Shown here one piece after another: positions 36,279 to 45,307 of a stretch of DNA of 64,000 bases. The position numbers and the translations under genes were made by a program. This DNA is from Ascidiaceihabitans sp023955215 (GTDB taxonomy: Bacteria; Pseudomonadota; Alphaproteobacteria; Rhodobacterales; Rhodobacteraceae): positions 1-64,000 of the forward strand of contig CALSPX010000005.1 in the NCBI GenBank assembly GCA_943788345.1, given 5' to 3'. The stretch's first letter is position 1. Each line of letters starts with the position of its first letter. Under the pieces are notes generated by a model. The model was not told where the DNA came from and did no database searches. It saw only the letters and a program-made list of their open reading frames with translations.

Positions 36279-37702
36279 TTTTTAGATTTCTTCTTTGGAG
36301 TCTTGAACTCTTCCGGGATTGGCATGCGGTTAAATGCATCGAGACCGGCAATTTTATAAGCCTCTGCCAAAGTTGGATAGTTGAACGTATTTTGAACGAA
36401 GTAGTCCACAGTTCCTTTAAGGTTCAAAACAGCCTGCGCGATGTGGATCAGCTCAGTTGCGCCCTCACCAACGATTTGTACACCTAGGACGCGACGGGTT
36501 TTGAGGGAAACCAGCATCTTCAGCATCCCGTGTTCAAGACCCATGATGTGCCCACGTGATGTTTCGCGAAAACGTGCTTCGCCGATTTCGTATGGAATCT
36601 CGCGTTCTTGCATCTCTTCTTCGGACATGCCGCAGGTAGAGATTTCTGGAACAGAATAAATACCGTAAGGGAACCATGCGCTTTCGCCCAAAGTTGGTGT
36701 GTCCAGCGCATGACACGCAGCAACGCGACCTTGCTGGCCCGAGGTGGAGGCAAGCGATGGGTGGCCAATGACGTCACCAGCGGCATAGATATGTGAGATT
36801 TTGGTTTGATAGGTTTTGCGGTCAACTTCGATACGTCCGCGGTGGTCTGTTTCTAAACCCGCAGCCTCTGGTTTTAATTTGTCAGTCGCACCCATACGAC
36901 CCGCAGCAAACAGAAGCATTTCACCGCGAATATGCCGGCCATTTTCAAGCGTTACTTCGACGTGATCACCTGCGTCCTCAACTTTTTCGATTGCAGAGCC
37001 AAGGCGCAAATCAACGCCGTTCTCTTTGATCTGATGTGTGAAGTCTTGGATGATCGCTTTGTCGATGAAATCAAGGAAGGTATCACGTGGCTCGATCAGT
37101 GTGACGTTGATGTCGAGAGCCGCAAACATAGAAGCGTATTCAACACCAATAACACCAGCGCCGACAACAATCAGACTGCGCGGAATTTGCGCCATGTCCA
37201 GGAACTCGTCGCTGTCCAGAATCGTTGTGCCATTGAACGGGATGTAATCTGGGCGGTATGTTTTTGTGCCTGTTGAGATCAGGAATTTGTCAGCAGTCAG
37301 CGTTGTGCTTTCACCCGCTTCAGTCTCGACCTCGACTGTGTTCGCATCAATGAAGTGTGCTGCGCCGTGCAATGTCTCAACGTGGTTACGATTGAACTGG
37401 TGCTCTAGAACATCGACTTCGTGGTCGAGGGTCATGTGCAAGCGCCCCTTTAGATCTTCCGCTTTGATCTCTTGCTTTACGCGGTACGAGCGACCGTAAA
37501 AACTGCGCTCGCGCCATCCTGAAAGATTTAATACCGTTTCGCGCAGGGTCTTGGATGGGATGGTGCCAGTGTGTACGGAAACGCCACCAACGCGGTCTTT
37601 GCGATCGATCACTAAAACGCGGCGTTTTAGTTTGCCAGCTTGGATTGCGGCAGAACGGCCGGATGGGCCGGAACCGATGATGATAAGGTCATAGTGGCTC
37701 AT
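36275..37702 (-). CDS. sthA: Si-specific (soluble) NAD(P)+ transhydrogenase
   Basis: 475 residues, a flavoprotein related to dihydrolipoamide dehydrogenase. FAD loop IIIGSGPSGRSAAIQAG; NAD site IVVGAGVIGVEYASMFA; second FAD site IYAAGDVIGHP. In place of the redox-active disulphide it reads GGVSVHTGTIPSKTL, without the Cys pair, which is the mark of SthA. It balances NADPH and NADH pools. It is three bases downstream of fghA and overlaps the YaiI gene. Confidence 0.94.
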   Translation of the reverse strand: MSHYDLIIIGSGPSGRSAAIQAGKLKRRVLVIDRKDRVGGVSVHTGTIPSKTLRETVLNLSGWRERSFYGRSYRVKQEIKAEDLKGRLHMTLDHEVDVLEHQFNRNHVETLHGAAHFIDANTVEVETEAGESTTLTADKFLISTGTKTYRPDYIPFNGTTILDSDEFLDMAQIPRSLIVVGAGVIGVEYASMFAALDINVTLIEPRDTFLDFIDKAIIQDFTHQIKENGVDLRLGSAIEKVEDAGDHVEVTLENGRHIRGEMLLFAAGRMGATDKLKPEAAGLETDHRGRIEVDRKTYQTKISHIYAAGDVIGHPSLASTSGQQGRVAACHALDTPTLGESAWFPYGIYSVPEISTCGMSEEEMQEREIPYEIGEARFRETSRGHIMGLEHGMLKMLVSLKTRRVLGVQIVGEGATELIHIAQAVLNLKGTVDYFVQNTFNYPTLAEAYKIAGLDAFNRMPIPEEFKTPKKKSKK

Positions 37703-37705
37703 TGA

Positions 37706-38542
37706 TTAATCCGTATATAGGGCGTCAGCATGGAAGGCGACGTGGTCTTCCATGAACGTTGAAACAAAGAAGTAGCTGTGGTCGTAACCTGGTTGTAGGC
37801 GCACGGTGGCTTCTTGGCGACGTTTTGCAATGGCGCTAGAAAGCGCTTCCGGTTTTAACAAATCGATGAATTGATCCTTGGTGCCTGTGTCGATTAGGAC
37901 GGGACCATCAAAGCCGGCTTTTTCCATCATGAGGCTCGCGTCATGTACGGTCCATGTGGTTTCGTCTGTCCCAAGATATGCGGTCAGTTGCTTGCGTCCC
38001 CAATCAGCTGTGGTTGGGCTGCAGATTGGTGCAAAGGCTGAAACCGAGCGGTAGCGGCCCGGCAAACCCATCGCCATGGTCAACGCGCCGTGGCCACCCA
38101 TTGAGTGACCAGTTATTGATTGACGGTCCATATCGATGCTGAAATTTTCTGCGATCAATGCTGGCAACTCTTCGGTGATATAATCCCACATTTGGAAATT
38201 CGGTTTCCATGGATCTTGGGTTGCATTGACGTAAAATCCAGCACCTTGGCCAAGGTCATAATTTTCGTCATCCGAAACACTCTCGCCGCGCGGGGAGGTG
38301 TCCGGGAAAATCAATGCGATGCCATGTTCCGCTGCCCAAACTTGTGCACCTGCTTTGGACATTGCGTTTTCGTGTGTGCAAGTGAGGCCTGAAAGATACC
38401 AAAGCACGGGAACCGGTCCGTCTTTTGCTTCGACAGGCAGGAACACCGCAAATGTCATGTCACATGCACAGGATTTTGACGTGTGAGTGTGGACGCCTTG
38501 GGTGCCACCAAAGCAGGTATTCTCGGAAACGGTTTTCATCAT
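37706..38542 (-). CDS. fghA: S-formylglutathione hydrolase
   Basis: 278 residues, esterase D family. Nucleophile elbow SITGHSMGGHGALT; the oxyanion and family segment LSGLTCTHENAMSKAG; acid in LIDTGTKDQFID; His in PGYDHSYFFVSTF. It hydrolyses S-formylglutathione to formate and glutathione in formaldehyde oxidation. The usual partner, a class III alcohol dehydrogenase, is not in the window. It is first in a six-gene minus-strand set. Confidence 0.95.
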   Translation of the reverse strand: MMKTVSENTCFGGTQGVHTHTSKSCACDMTFAVFLPVEAKDGPVPVLWYLSGLTCTHENAMSKAGAQVWAAEHGIALIFPDTSPRGESVSDDENYDLGQGAGFYVNATQDPWKPNFQMWDYITEELPALIAENFSIDMDRQSITGHSMGGHGALTMAMGLPGRYRSVSAFAPICSPTTADWGRKQLTAYLGTDETTWTVHDASLMMEKAGFDGPVLIDTGTKDQFIDLLKPEALSSAIAKRRQEATVRLQPGYDHSYFFVSTFMEDHVAFHADALYTD

Positions 38543-38636
38543 TCTCTCTTACGGTTGTTAATTACATCGCTAGCGGTTGGCGAGGGTTTGGTAAAGTGCA
38601 GGTCTCTTTTGAGAGCGCATTTATGATTGATTGAGG

Positions 38637-39566
38637 CTAAGAGTTAGTTACCCACCCAATGACCAAACTGACGGTGAAAATACTTATCGCAGTTGAAACC
38701 AGAATTGCGGCTGAAACTCTTTGCGGAGCTACGCTGTAATGCTGTGCCAACATGTATATGTTTCCAGCGACAGGTAGTGATGCGGCGGCAATCAAAACCG
38801 CTGCGCTGTAAGGATCAACCGAGAAAAGGAAGAGTGCACCAAATGCCACGAAGGCGGGATGAAGGACCAATTTACAAAAAGTTAACCAGCCGGCGACTTT
38901 AATGCGTTCGGCTGATTTCGTGGCAAGGGATGCGCCGATTGCAAACAATGCCCCAGGGGTTGCAGCACCGCCAAGGATCGCAAGGAATTCGTTGAGAGGG
39001 ACAGGGATCGTTAAATCGAAGCCAGAGCATAAAAGCCCTAGTGTCATTGCAACGATCATGGGGTTTTTAACCAACCCTAAGCCAACAGTTTTTAAGATGC
39101 GTATCGACATTTGGCCGTCTTGTGATCCGGTGACAAGGATCACGACCAGCGATGAGAATATGATCAGATCAACAGCTAGCATCATCATGATTGGTCCAAC
39201 CGCTGCTTCACCCAAAATCAAGGTCAGCATCGGGAGGCCTAGAAATCCAATATTGCCGATCACAGCACATTGCGCTTCGATTGCGTTGGTGGCGACATTC
39301 AAGTTGCGCAGAAATCCCACAATCGTTGCGATTCCATAAACGAATGCGGTGCCCCAAAGATAAGCTGCGATGAGACGAGCATCCCATACTTCGGACAATT
39401 CGATGTTTGCGGCAAACCGGAAAATCATTGCAGAAAGGGCAAAGAAGAACACGAATTTAGTCAGATATTTTGTAGCGTCTTCATTGAAGAAACCCGTACG
39501 TCCGGCCCCATAGCCTAACGCTATGATTGCGAAGAATGGTAACGTTTGCAAAAAGATCGTGAGCAT
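38637..39566 (-). CDS. AEC family transporter
   Basis: 309 residues, about ten transmembrane helices in two halves typical of the auxin efflux carrier family. Signatures: ALGYGAGRTGFFNEDATKYLTKF near the N-terminus, IGNIGFLGLPML, and AIGASLAT in the second half. These often carry malonate, malate or related acids; the substrate here is unknown. It lies 60 bases after paaK on the same strand. Confidence 0.92.
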   Translation of the reverse strand: MLTIFLQTLPFFAIIALGYGAGRTGFFNEDATKYLTKFVFFFALSAMIFRFAANIELSEVWDARLIAAYLWGTAFVYGIATIVGFLRNLNVATNAIEAQCAVIGNIGFLGLPMLTLILGEAAVGPIMMMLAVDLIIFSSLVVILVTGSQDGQMSIRILKTVGLGLVKNPMIVAMTLGLLCSGFDLTIPVPLNEFLAILGGAATPGALFAIGASLATKSAERIKVAGWLTFCKLVLHPAFVAFGALFLFSVDPYSAAVLIAAASLPVAGNIYMLAQHYSVAPQRVSAAILVSTAISIFTVSLVIGWVTNS

Positions 39567-39626
39567 AACGTCAGCTTATGCCGCCAATGATCGGTCTGGC
39601 AATGTGGGGTGCATGAATTTTGATAG

Positions 39627-40937
39627 TTAAGACTTCGGGCGATTGTCCAATATGCGTACCGCTTTGCCTTCGGAGCGTGCGACACCCCCAGCATCCAAAA
39701 CGTCGATCTTAACGCTGATACCAACAGACTGTTTGATTGCAAAAGCTAAAGCACGACCAGCGGTTTCGCGAGCCTCTTGCCCTAGTGCAGAATCTGCGGC
39801 TTCTGTCACAATACGCATTTGATCCATGCGGTCAGGTTTGCTTAGTTCAATCTGAAAATGTGGGGCAAGGCCAGGCGTCGCCATCAAGGCTTCTTCGATT
39901 TGTGTGGGGAAAACGTTCACCCCTCGCAAGATAATCATATCATCGGAACGGCCCGTTACCTTTTCCATCCGCCGCATGCTGCGCGCAGTTCCTTCTAGGA
40001 GTCGAGTCAAGTCGCGTGTGCGGTATCGGATGATTGGGAATGCTTCTTTTGTCAATGAGGTGAAAACCAGCTCTCCCTGCTCGCCGTCTTCGACAAGCTC
40101 ACCTGTCTCTGGGTTGATAATCTCAGGATAAAAGTGATCTTCCCAAATGTGTAAGCCGTCTTTGGTTTCGACGCATTCGTTTGCGACGCCGGGGCCCATG
40201 ATTTCGCTTAACCCATAGATGTCGACTGCGTGCATATCGAAGGCCTGTTCGATCTCGTGGCGCATCGCGTTGGTCCATGGTTCAGCGCCAAAGATGCCAA
40301 CATCCAAGGAGCAATCGCGTGGATCCAAACCTTGGGCTGCGAATTCATCCAAAATAGAAAGGGCGTAGGACGGAGTGACCGTTATTCCGTTTGGCTTGAA
40401 ATCATTTATCAAGCGCACTTGGCGTGGTGTCATACCTCCTGAAATTGGAACGGTGCTGAGACCTAGGGCGTCAGCACCCAAATGGATTCCCAAGCCGCCA
40501 GTAAACAACCCATAGCCATATGCGTTATGCAGCATATCACCAGGTTTCAGACCTGATGCACGCAATGAACGCGCAACGACTGAGCCCCAAACATCAAGGT
40601 CATTTTGTGTGTAACCAACAACCGTTGGCTGGCCTGTTGTGCCCGATGAGGCGTGGATGCGTGCAACTTGTTCGCGTGGCACAGCAAACATTCCGAAAGG
40701 ATAATTGGCGCGGAGATCTTGTTTTATAGTGAAGGGGAATTTTGAAAGATCACTTAGCGATTTTAGATCGTCAGGATGCACACCTGCATCATCAAATGAT
40801 GTTTTGTAAAAAGGCACGTTTTCATAAGCATGGCGCAGCGACCATTTTAGGCGCGTGAGCTGAAGTGCTTCGATCTCGTCACGGCTGGCGATTTCAATGG
40901 GATCAAGTGACGATTTGGTGGGCGTTAGGTCTTTCAT
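39627..40937 (-). CDS. paaK: Phenylacetate--CoA ligase
   Basis: 436 residues from the ATG at 40937, which shares one base with the paaI stop (TGATG). Adenylate-forming enzyme: ATP loop IHASSGTTGQPTVVGYTQ, AYGYGLFTGGLG, YGLSEIMGPGVANEC, TRDLTRLLEG, and C-terminal GRSDDMIILRGVNVFPTQIE. It activates phenylacetate to phenylacetyl-CoA. Only paaI accompanies it here; the paaABCDE epoxidase genes are not in the window. Confidence 0.95.
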   Translation of the reverse strand: MKDLTPTKSSLDPIEIASRDEIEALQLTRLKWSLRHAYENVPFYKTSFDDAGVHPDDLKSLSDLSKFPFTIKQDLRANYPFGMFAVPREQVARIHASSGTTGQPTVVGYTQNDLDVWGSVVARSLRASGLKPGDMLHNAYGYGLFTGGLGIHLGADALGLSTVPISGGMTPRQVRLINDFKPNGITVTPSYALSILDEFAAQGLDPRDCSLDVGIFGAEPWTNAMRHEIEQAFDMHAVDIYGLSEIMGPGVANECVETKDGLHIWEDHFYPEIINPETGELVEDGEQGELVFTSLTKEAFPIIRYRTRDLTRLLEGTARSMRRMEKVTGRSDDMIILRGVNVFPTQIEEALMATPGLAPHFQIELSKPDRMDQMRIVTEAADSALGQEARETAGRALAFAIKQSVGISVKIDVLDAGGVARSEGKAVRILDNRPKS

Positions 40938-41386
40938 CAAGTGTCTCCGTTGCAATCTGCTGGTTCTGGGAAATGTTGTCCCTTAATTGTGCGGGAAAGG
41001 CCGTGGAATAGCGCAACCGTGCGGCCTGCTTCGCCCGTAACAACAACATCATAGGTACCTGATCGACCCGTTTTTGATGTTTCAGTTGCAATGGCGATTA
41101 GGCGTTCACCAAGTTTACCTGCTTGAACATAGGTTATTTGGTTTTGCTGAGCGACTGTAAGTTGGTTGTAAGTGTTGCAGGCAAAAGCAAAGGCACTGTC
41201 GGCGAGGGTGAAAATGTATCCGCCATGACAAATACCGTGACCGTTTAGCATATGTGGTTGGACATCCATCGACATGGTCGCGGTGCCAACATCCACATGT
41301 TCAATGGCCATCTTTAACCCTTGGGTGGTGGCATCTTGTGCATACATCAGTTCTGCACATTTCTTGGCGCGGTCTTGTGGGGTCAA
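40937..41386 (-). CDS. paaI: Hydroxyphenylacetyl-CoA thioesterase
   Basis: 149 residues, apparently from a TTG start with AGGAG six bases upstream. Hotdog fold: HMLNGHGICHGGYIFTLADSAFAFACN carries the catalytic Asp and Gly-rich helix (quoted here as the segments GHGICHGGYIFTLAD and SAFAFACN). It removes CoA from dead-end hydroxyphenylacetyl-CoA and protects the CoA pool during phenylacetate breakdown. It is coupled to paaK. Confidence 0.93.
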   Translation of the reverse strand: MTPQDRAKKCAELMYAQDATTQGLKMAIEHVDVGTATMSMDVQPHMLNGHGICHGGYIFTLADSAFAFACNTYNQLTVAQQNQITYVQAGKLGERLIAIATETSKTGRSGTYDVVVTGEAGRTVALFHGLSRTIKGQHFPEPADCNGDT

Positions 41387-41512
41387 TGTCTGCTCCTGCA
41401 GGTCATGTTTCCGTTTGGAATAGCTTGCGCGGAATTTGTAACGTATTCAAGTGTGGATAATTGAACGATCCGATTCCCTTGATTTGAACGCGAAATAACG
41501 CAAGTGTAGGCT

Positions 41513-41857
41513 ATGGCTACACAGAACTCCTCTCCGCATCTGCGAGAAATTCCTCCTCCGCAGGTTTCATTTCACCGGACCGAGCTTGCTCCGATCCTAT
41601 CCTTGTATGGGCGGATGGTGGCTGCAGGAGAGTGGCGGGACTATGGCATTTCTTCATTGCGTGAAGTTGCCGTGTTTTCGATTTTTCGGCGTACCGCTGA
41701 GAATCCTATGTACCGGATCGAGAAACGGCCAAAGCTTCGCGACAAACAAGGGATGTTCGCAGTCATCGGAATGGATGGTCAGGTTCTGCGTCGCGGCCAA
41801 GATCTGAAGACAGTTCTGCGTGTGTTAGAGCGTAAGCTGATCCGCTCAGTTGACTGA
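41513..41857 (+). CDS. DUF2794 family protein
   Basis: 114 residues, soluble. It has the conserved core VSFHRTELAPILSLYGRMVA, GEWRDYGISS, AVFSIFRR and MYRIEKRPKLRDKQGMF. This is a small alphaproteobacterial family of unknown function. Its end overlaps the convergent NlpC/P60 gene by 12 bases. Confidence 0.9.
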   Translation: MATQNSSPHLREIPPPQVSFHRTELAPILSLYGRMVAAGEWRDYGISSLREVAVFSIFRRTAENPMYRIEKRPKLRDKQGMFAVIGMDGQVLRRGQDLKTVLRVLERKLIRSVD

Positions 41858-42640
41858 AAATAGCCGTTTGTGTGCGGTGATGTCACCGTCTCCTTGGTCT
41901 TTGATCCGTTTGATTGCAGCATCAAGTGGTTCGCAAACGCACGCCATATGAAACGCATTTGCATGGATTAAGGTATCAGCATCTACTGCAAGTGCAATGT
42001 GCCCTTTCCAAAATATAAAGTCGCCGGATTCTATGCGAGAATTGGGTAATACGGTTTTCCCTAATTGTTTTTCTTGCTGATCACTGTCCCCAGGGCAGGG
42101 GATGCCACTTGCCGTAAGTGCGGCTTGTACCAAGCCAGAACAATCAATGCCGTTGTTAGAGTTGCCGCCCCATAGATAGGGTGTGCCCAAAAACAGCTTA
42201 GCGGTTTCAACATATGCCGTATCTCTGTCTTCGACTTTGCATAGATGTTGTTTTGGAATGTAGCCGTATTCGGTCTTTGCAAACTTCTCGATCTCTTCCG
42301 TAACCCTTACCAAAGAACCATGGCTTAAAGAGATGCGATCAGCCGATTTCATATTGGCTTCGCCGTAAGTATGACTTGCCAACGCGCTAATTCGGTGTGT
42401 CGTAGGATGGTCGGCGCATAAGTGACTACTGTCTATAAAACCTACGTAGTTATCCTTGTCCGTAACAACGTAGGAATGCCCATCCACGCTTCCCAAGATG
42501 GTTACTCGCTCTCCAAGCAACACTTGCCGATCACGCTTGTGCCCAGCGTGCCTATTTAGATCAGAAATGGGCACAGATACCCTCGCTGGTGTTCGTTTTG
42601 AAACAATATTTGGGTCTGGTGTGGTGCGTGGATCAGTCAT
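41846..42640 (-). CDS. NlpC/P60 family peptidase (C40) with SH3-like domain
   Basis: 264 residues. The N-terminal part (about 15-120) has bacterial SH3-like strands (VTILGSVDGHSYVVTDKDNY). The C-terminal papain-like domain has the Cys in NNGIDCSGLVQAAL, the His in FIFWKGHIALAVDA and a third polar position in LIHANAFHM. It is probably a cell-wall peptidase cutting D-Glu-diaminopimelate bonds. No signal peptide is evident. It starts two bases after the aminopeptidase stop, so cotranslation is likely. Confidence 0.92.
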   Translation of the reverse strand: MTDPRTTPDPNIVSKRTPARVSVPISDLNRHAGHKRDRQVLLGERVTILGSVDGHSYVVTDKDNYVGFIDSSHLCADHPTTHRISALASHTYGEANMKSADRISLSHGSLVRVTEEIEKFAKTEYGYIPKQHLCKVEDRDTAYVETAKLFLGTPYLWGGNSNNGIDCSGLVQAALTASGIPCPGDSDQQEKQLGKTVLPNSRIESGDFIFWKGHIALAVDADTLIHANAFHMACVCEPLDAAIKRIKDQGDGDITAHKRLFSVN

Positions 42641-42642
42641 CG

Positions 42643-44022
42643 TCAGAGCGCAGTTTTAAGTGTTTCAAACAATGCACGAGTTGCCTGCCCCACGCCGCCT
42701 TTTGCACGAGCTGGTGCAGCATTGGGTTGCCAGCCATAAATGTCAAAATGCATGTATCGCGGTGTCTCGGTCACAAAACGGCGTAGGAAAAGTGCTGCGG
42801 TTATGCATCCTGCGAACCCACCTTTTGGGGCATTGTCGAGGTCAGCGATACCGGGCTCAATCATTGCTTCATATGGCTCATGAAATGGCAGCCGCCATAC
42901 AGGGTCAGCATGGCTTTCCGCAGCTGTTTCGAGCGCGTTCGCAAGCCTTGAGTTATCTGTAAAGTAAGGGGCCAAGTCTGGTCCAACGGCAACACGGGCA
43001 GCGCCTGTAAGTGTCGCCATTGAGATGATTAGATCAGGTTGTTCTTCATCAGCGAGTGCCAGCGCGTCAGCTAGAACCAAACGTCCTTCAGCGTCGGTGT
43101 TGTTAATTTCGACGGTCAGACCCTTTCGAGAAGTCAGAATATCTTGAGGTCGAAATGCATTGGCAGAGATTGAGTTTTCAACAGCTGGAATAAGTACGCG
43201 CAATTGGATCGTTTGATCGGTCGCCATGATCATACGCGCTAGACCTAGCACGGCAGCAGACCCACCCATGTCTTTCTTCATCAGGCCCATTGAGCCACCG
43301 GGTTTGATATTTAGGCCACCAGTATCAAAACAAACGCCTTTTCCAACCAAGGTAAGTGTCGGCCCCTTACTTCCCCAGCGCATATCAATCAAACGTGGCG
43401 CGCGATCTGCAGCACGACCAACCGTGTGAATCATTGGCAAGTTTTGGGTTAACAAGTCGTCGCCCACAATAACGTCAATGGATGCGCCGAATTCTTGGGC
43501 TAGTGTACGTGCGGCCTGCTCTAATTGCGGCGGTCCCATGTCTGAGGCGGGGGTGTTAATAAGGTCCCTTGTCAAAGCCTCGCTTTGTGCCAGCGCCGTG
43601 ATTTCTTCAGCATCCACGCCTTCGGGAGCTACAAGTTGCGCTTTCATTGCAGGGACTGACTTGTAGCGGTCGAACCGATAAGACTGTAATAACCATCCGA
43701 GTGCTTCGTGGGCTAGGTTCGTATCAGCAATACCAGACGCGATGTGGTATGTTCCTGCAGGTAACTTTCCTGCAGCACCTGCCAAATGAAAACGACCACG
43801 CTTGCGGGTTGCGGAGTTCCCGTAACCAGCTAAGGCCATCAATGGGCTACCATCGGATGATGGTACAACCAATGCCTGATGCAAACCGGCATTAAACCCG
43901 TTCGCTGCCACCCATGCCTGTGTCATTGGCGTTTGCTGCGATATCCAAGCGTCAAGATTATTTTGATCAACGACGTGGACTGGAATTGAAGTGGACGTAG
44001 CAGCAACGAATTGAACAGACAT
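42643..44022 (-). CDS. Leucyl aminopeptidase family protein (M17)
   Basis: 459 residues. The M17 metal and catalytic set is present: VGKGVCFDTGGLNIKP (Lys and Asp), MKKDMGGSAAVLGLA, and NTDAEGRLVLADALA with the Asp-x-Glu-x-Arg motif. It is closer in length and sequence to PepB-like alphaproteobacterial members than to PepA. With the adjacent NlpC/P60 peptidase it may process cell-wall peptides; this is inferred from adjacency only. Confidence 0.94.
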   Translation of the reverse strand: MSVQFVAATSTSIPVHVVDQNNLDAWISQQTPMTQAWVAANGFNAGLHQALVVPSSDGSPLMALAGYGNSATRKRGRFHLAGAAGKLPAGTYHIASGIADTNLAHEALGWLLQSYRFDRYKSVPAMKAQLVAPEGVDAEEITALAQSEALTRDLINTPASDMGPPQLEQAARTLAQEFGASIDVIVGDDLLTQNLPMIHTVGRAADRAPRLIDMRWGSKGPTLTLVGKGVCFDTGGLNIKPGGSMGLMKKDMGGSAAVLGLARMIMATDQTIQLRVLIPAVENSISANAFRPQDILTSRKGLTVEINNTDAEGRLVLADALALADEEQPDLIISMATLTGAARVAVGPDLAPYFTDNSRLANALETAAESHADPVWRLPFHEPYEAMIEPGIADLDNAPKGGFAGCITAALFLRRFVTETPRYMHFDIYGWQPNAAPARAKGGVGQATRALFETLKTAL

Positions 44023-44086
44023 TGGGCACCTTTCAAGGTCAATTTCTAACCTAGCCTAACGGCTGTAACATTCGCTGCAAGCAGGT

Positions 44087-44467
44087 TCAGATAATGCTGT
44101 CCTGTGAATCCCACATTGTGGACAAAGATTTCTCACCAATCCGCAACAATCGGGCCGATGTGGATGCAAGCGCGGTTGCATCCTCGTTATCGATACAGGC
44201 AGTGACATGCCCCGCGACTACGGACACGTCGGACATTCCGATTTGATCTGCAATCGCGATCAAAGATCGAACGCCTTTGCGCAAGTCATCCAATGCCAAG
44301 TCTCGGTATAGACGGTCGCAATGTGATAGGCGCAATGCCAGTTCCTCCATTGCGCGGCAAACAACGTCTTCTGCGTTTGCTTGACCCAGTTGTAAATACA
44401 AGGCGCTTAATCGGTCTTGGTCGACGTTGGCCGCTTCCCTTGGTACTATTTTTGTCACTTGCTTCAT
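44087..44467 (-). CDS. Uncharacterised 126-residue helical protein
   Basis: The start is ATG 44467, preceded by AAGGTGAG; a GTG at 44476 would add three residues. It is almost entirely alpha-helical: DQDRLSALYLQLGQANAEDV, CRAMEELALRLSHCDRLYRD, LRKGVRSLIAIADQIGMS. There is no signal or membrane segment. The family is not recognised beyond resembling a conserved Rhodobacterales protein. Confidence 0.75.
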   Translation of the reverse strand: MKQVTKIVPREAANVDQDRLSALYLQLGQANAEDVVCRAMEELALRLSHCDRLYRDLALDDLRKGVRSLIAIADQIGMSDVSVVAGHVTACIDNEDATALASTSARLLRIGEKSLSTMWDSQDSII

Positions 44468-44617
44468 TCCACTCACCTTTGATCAAGCCCCCACAGCTTA
44501 ACTAAAGATCGCAATATACCCTTCCCATTTGGTTAGCGGATTTGATCTTTTTCCCTCGAATTCGTCGCGAATACAGGCTATTTACGGTGAAAGTTCTTTT
44601 GAAGTTGGGAAAAGAAA

Positions 44618-45268
44618 ATGGATCAAGCGAAACCATTGCCGTCATATCTGTTACAGCGTTACCATGGTTGGAAGGCGACAACCTATTCTGAGAACCAAGC
44701 ATGGTATCGCCGTCTAGCGTCCGAGGGTCAGCGCCCCCGCGCTATGGTGATCTCGTGCTGTGACAGCCGTGTTCATGTGACGTCTATTTTCGGCGCGGAT
44801 CAGGGCGAGTTCTTTATCCACCGTAATATCGCAAACTTGGTCCCACCTTTTAAGCCTGATGGCGATTATCACGGGACCAGCGCTGCAATCGAATATGCTG
44901 TAACTGCGTTGAATGTGGCCCATTTGATTGTTCTTGGGCATTCAAATTGTGGTGGTGTTCAGGGCTGTATCGATATGTGTAAAGGCAATGCGCCCGAGCT
45001 GGAAGAAAAGGCAAGTTTTGTGGGTCGATGGATGGATATTCTGCGCCCTAAATACGGACTGGTTGCGGATGAAACTGATCCAGAAGAGCAAGCGCGCCAG
45101 TTGGAAAAACACTCTGTGGTAACATCCTTAGAAAATCTAATGACTTTCCCGTTCATCAAAGAACGCGTCGATCAAGGCGTTTTGTCGATGCATGGACTTT
45201 GGACGGATATCGGCGAAGGTGGATTAGAATCTTACAACCCTGCCGCCAAAGAATTTCAGGCAGTTTAG
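44618..45268 (+). CDS. Beta-class carbonic anhydrase
   Basis: 216 residues. Zinc ligands are in ISCCDSRVHVTSIFG (Cys, Asp-Arg pair) and VLGHSNCGGVQG (His-x2-Cys); FFIHRNIANLVPP is also typical. It interconverts CO2 and bicarbonate, feeding carboxylases such as acetyl-CoA carboxylase. It stands alone between divergent and convergent neighbours and is followed by a strong hairpin. Confidence 0.96.
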   Translation: MDQAKPLPSYLLQRYHGWKATTYSENQAWYRRLASEGQRPRAMVISCCDSRVHVTSIFGADQGEFFIHRNIANLVPPFKPDGDYHGTSAAIEYAVTALNVAHLIVLGHSNCGGVQGCIDMCKGNAPELEEKASFVGRWMDILRPKYGLVADETDPEEQARQLEKHSVVTSLENLMTFPFIKERVDQGVLSMHGLWTDIGEGGLESYNPAAKEFQAV

Positions 45269-45304
45269 AACATAAGCCCCACTTTATATGTGGGGCTTAT
45301 GTTC
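45268..45304. terminator. Bidirectional-looking hairpin between convergent genes
   Basis: A perfect 15-bp stem, GAACATAAGCCCCAC with GTGGGGCTTATGTTC, around a 7-base loop. It begins at the carbonic anhydrase stop and ends three bases before the DUF4139 stop. No T-run is needed on either side if it acts in both directions. Confidence 0.7.
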
Positions 45305-45307
45305 AAC

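Noticed and set aside
44567..44579. ATTCG-TCG-CGAAT dyad before the carbonic anhydrase gene
   Set aside because: It is short, has no partner site, and no promoter can be placed confidently around it.
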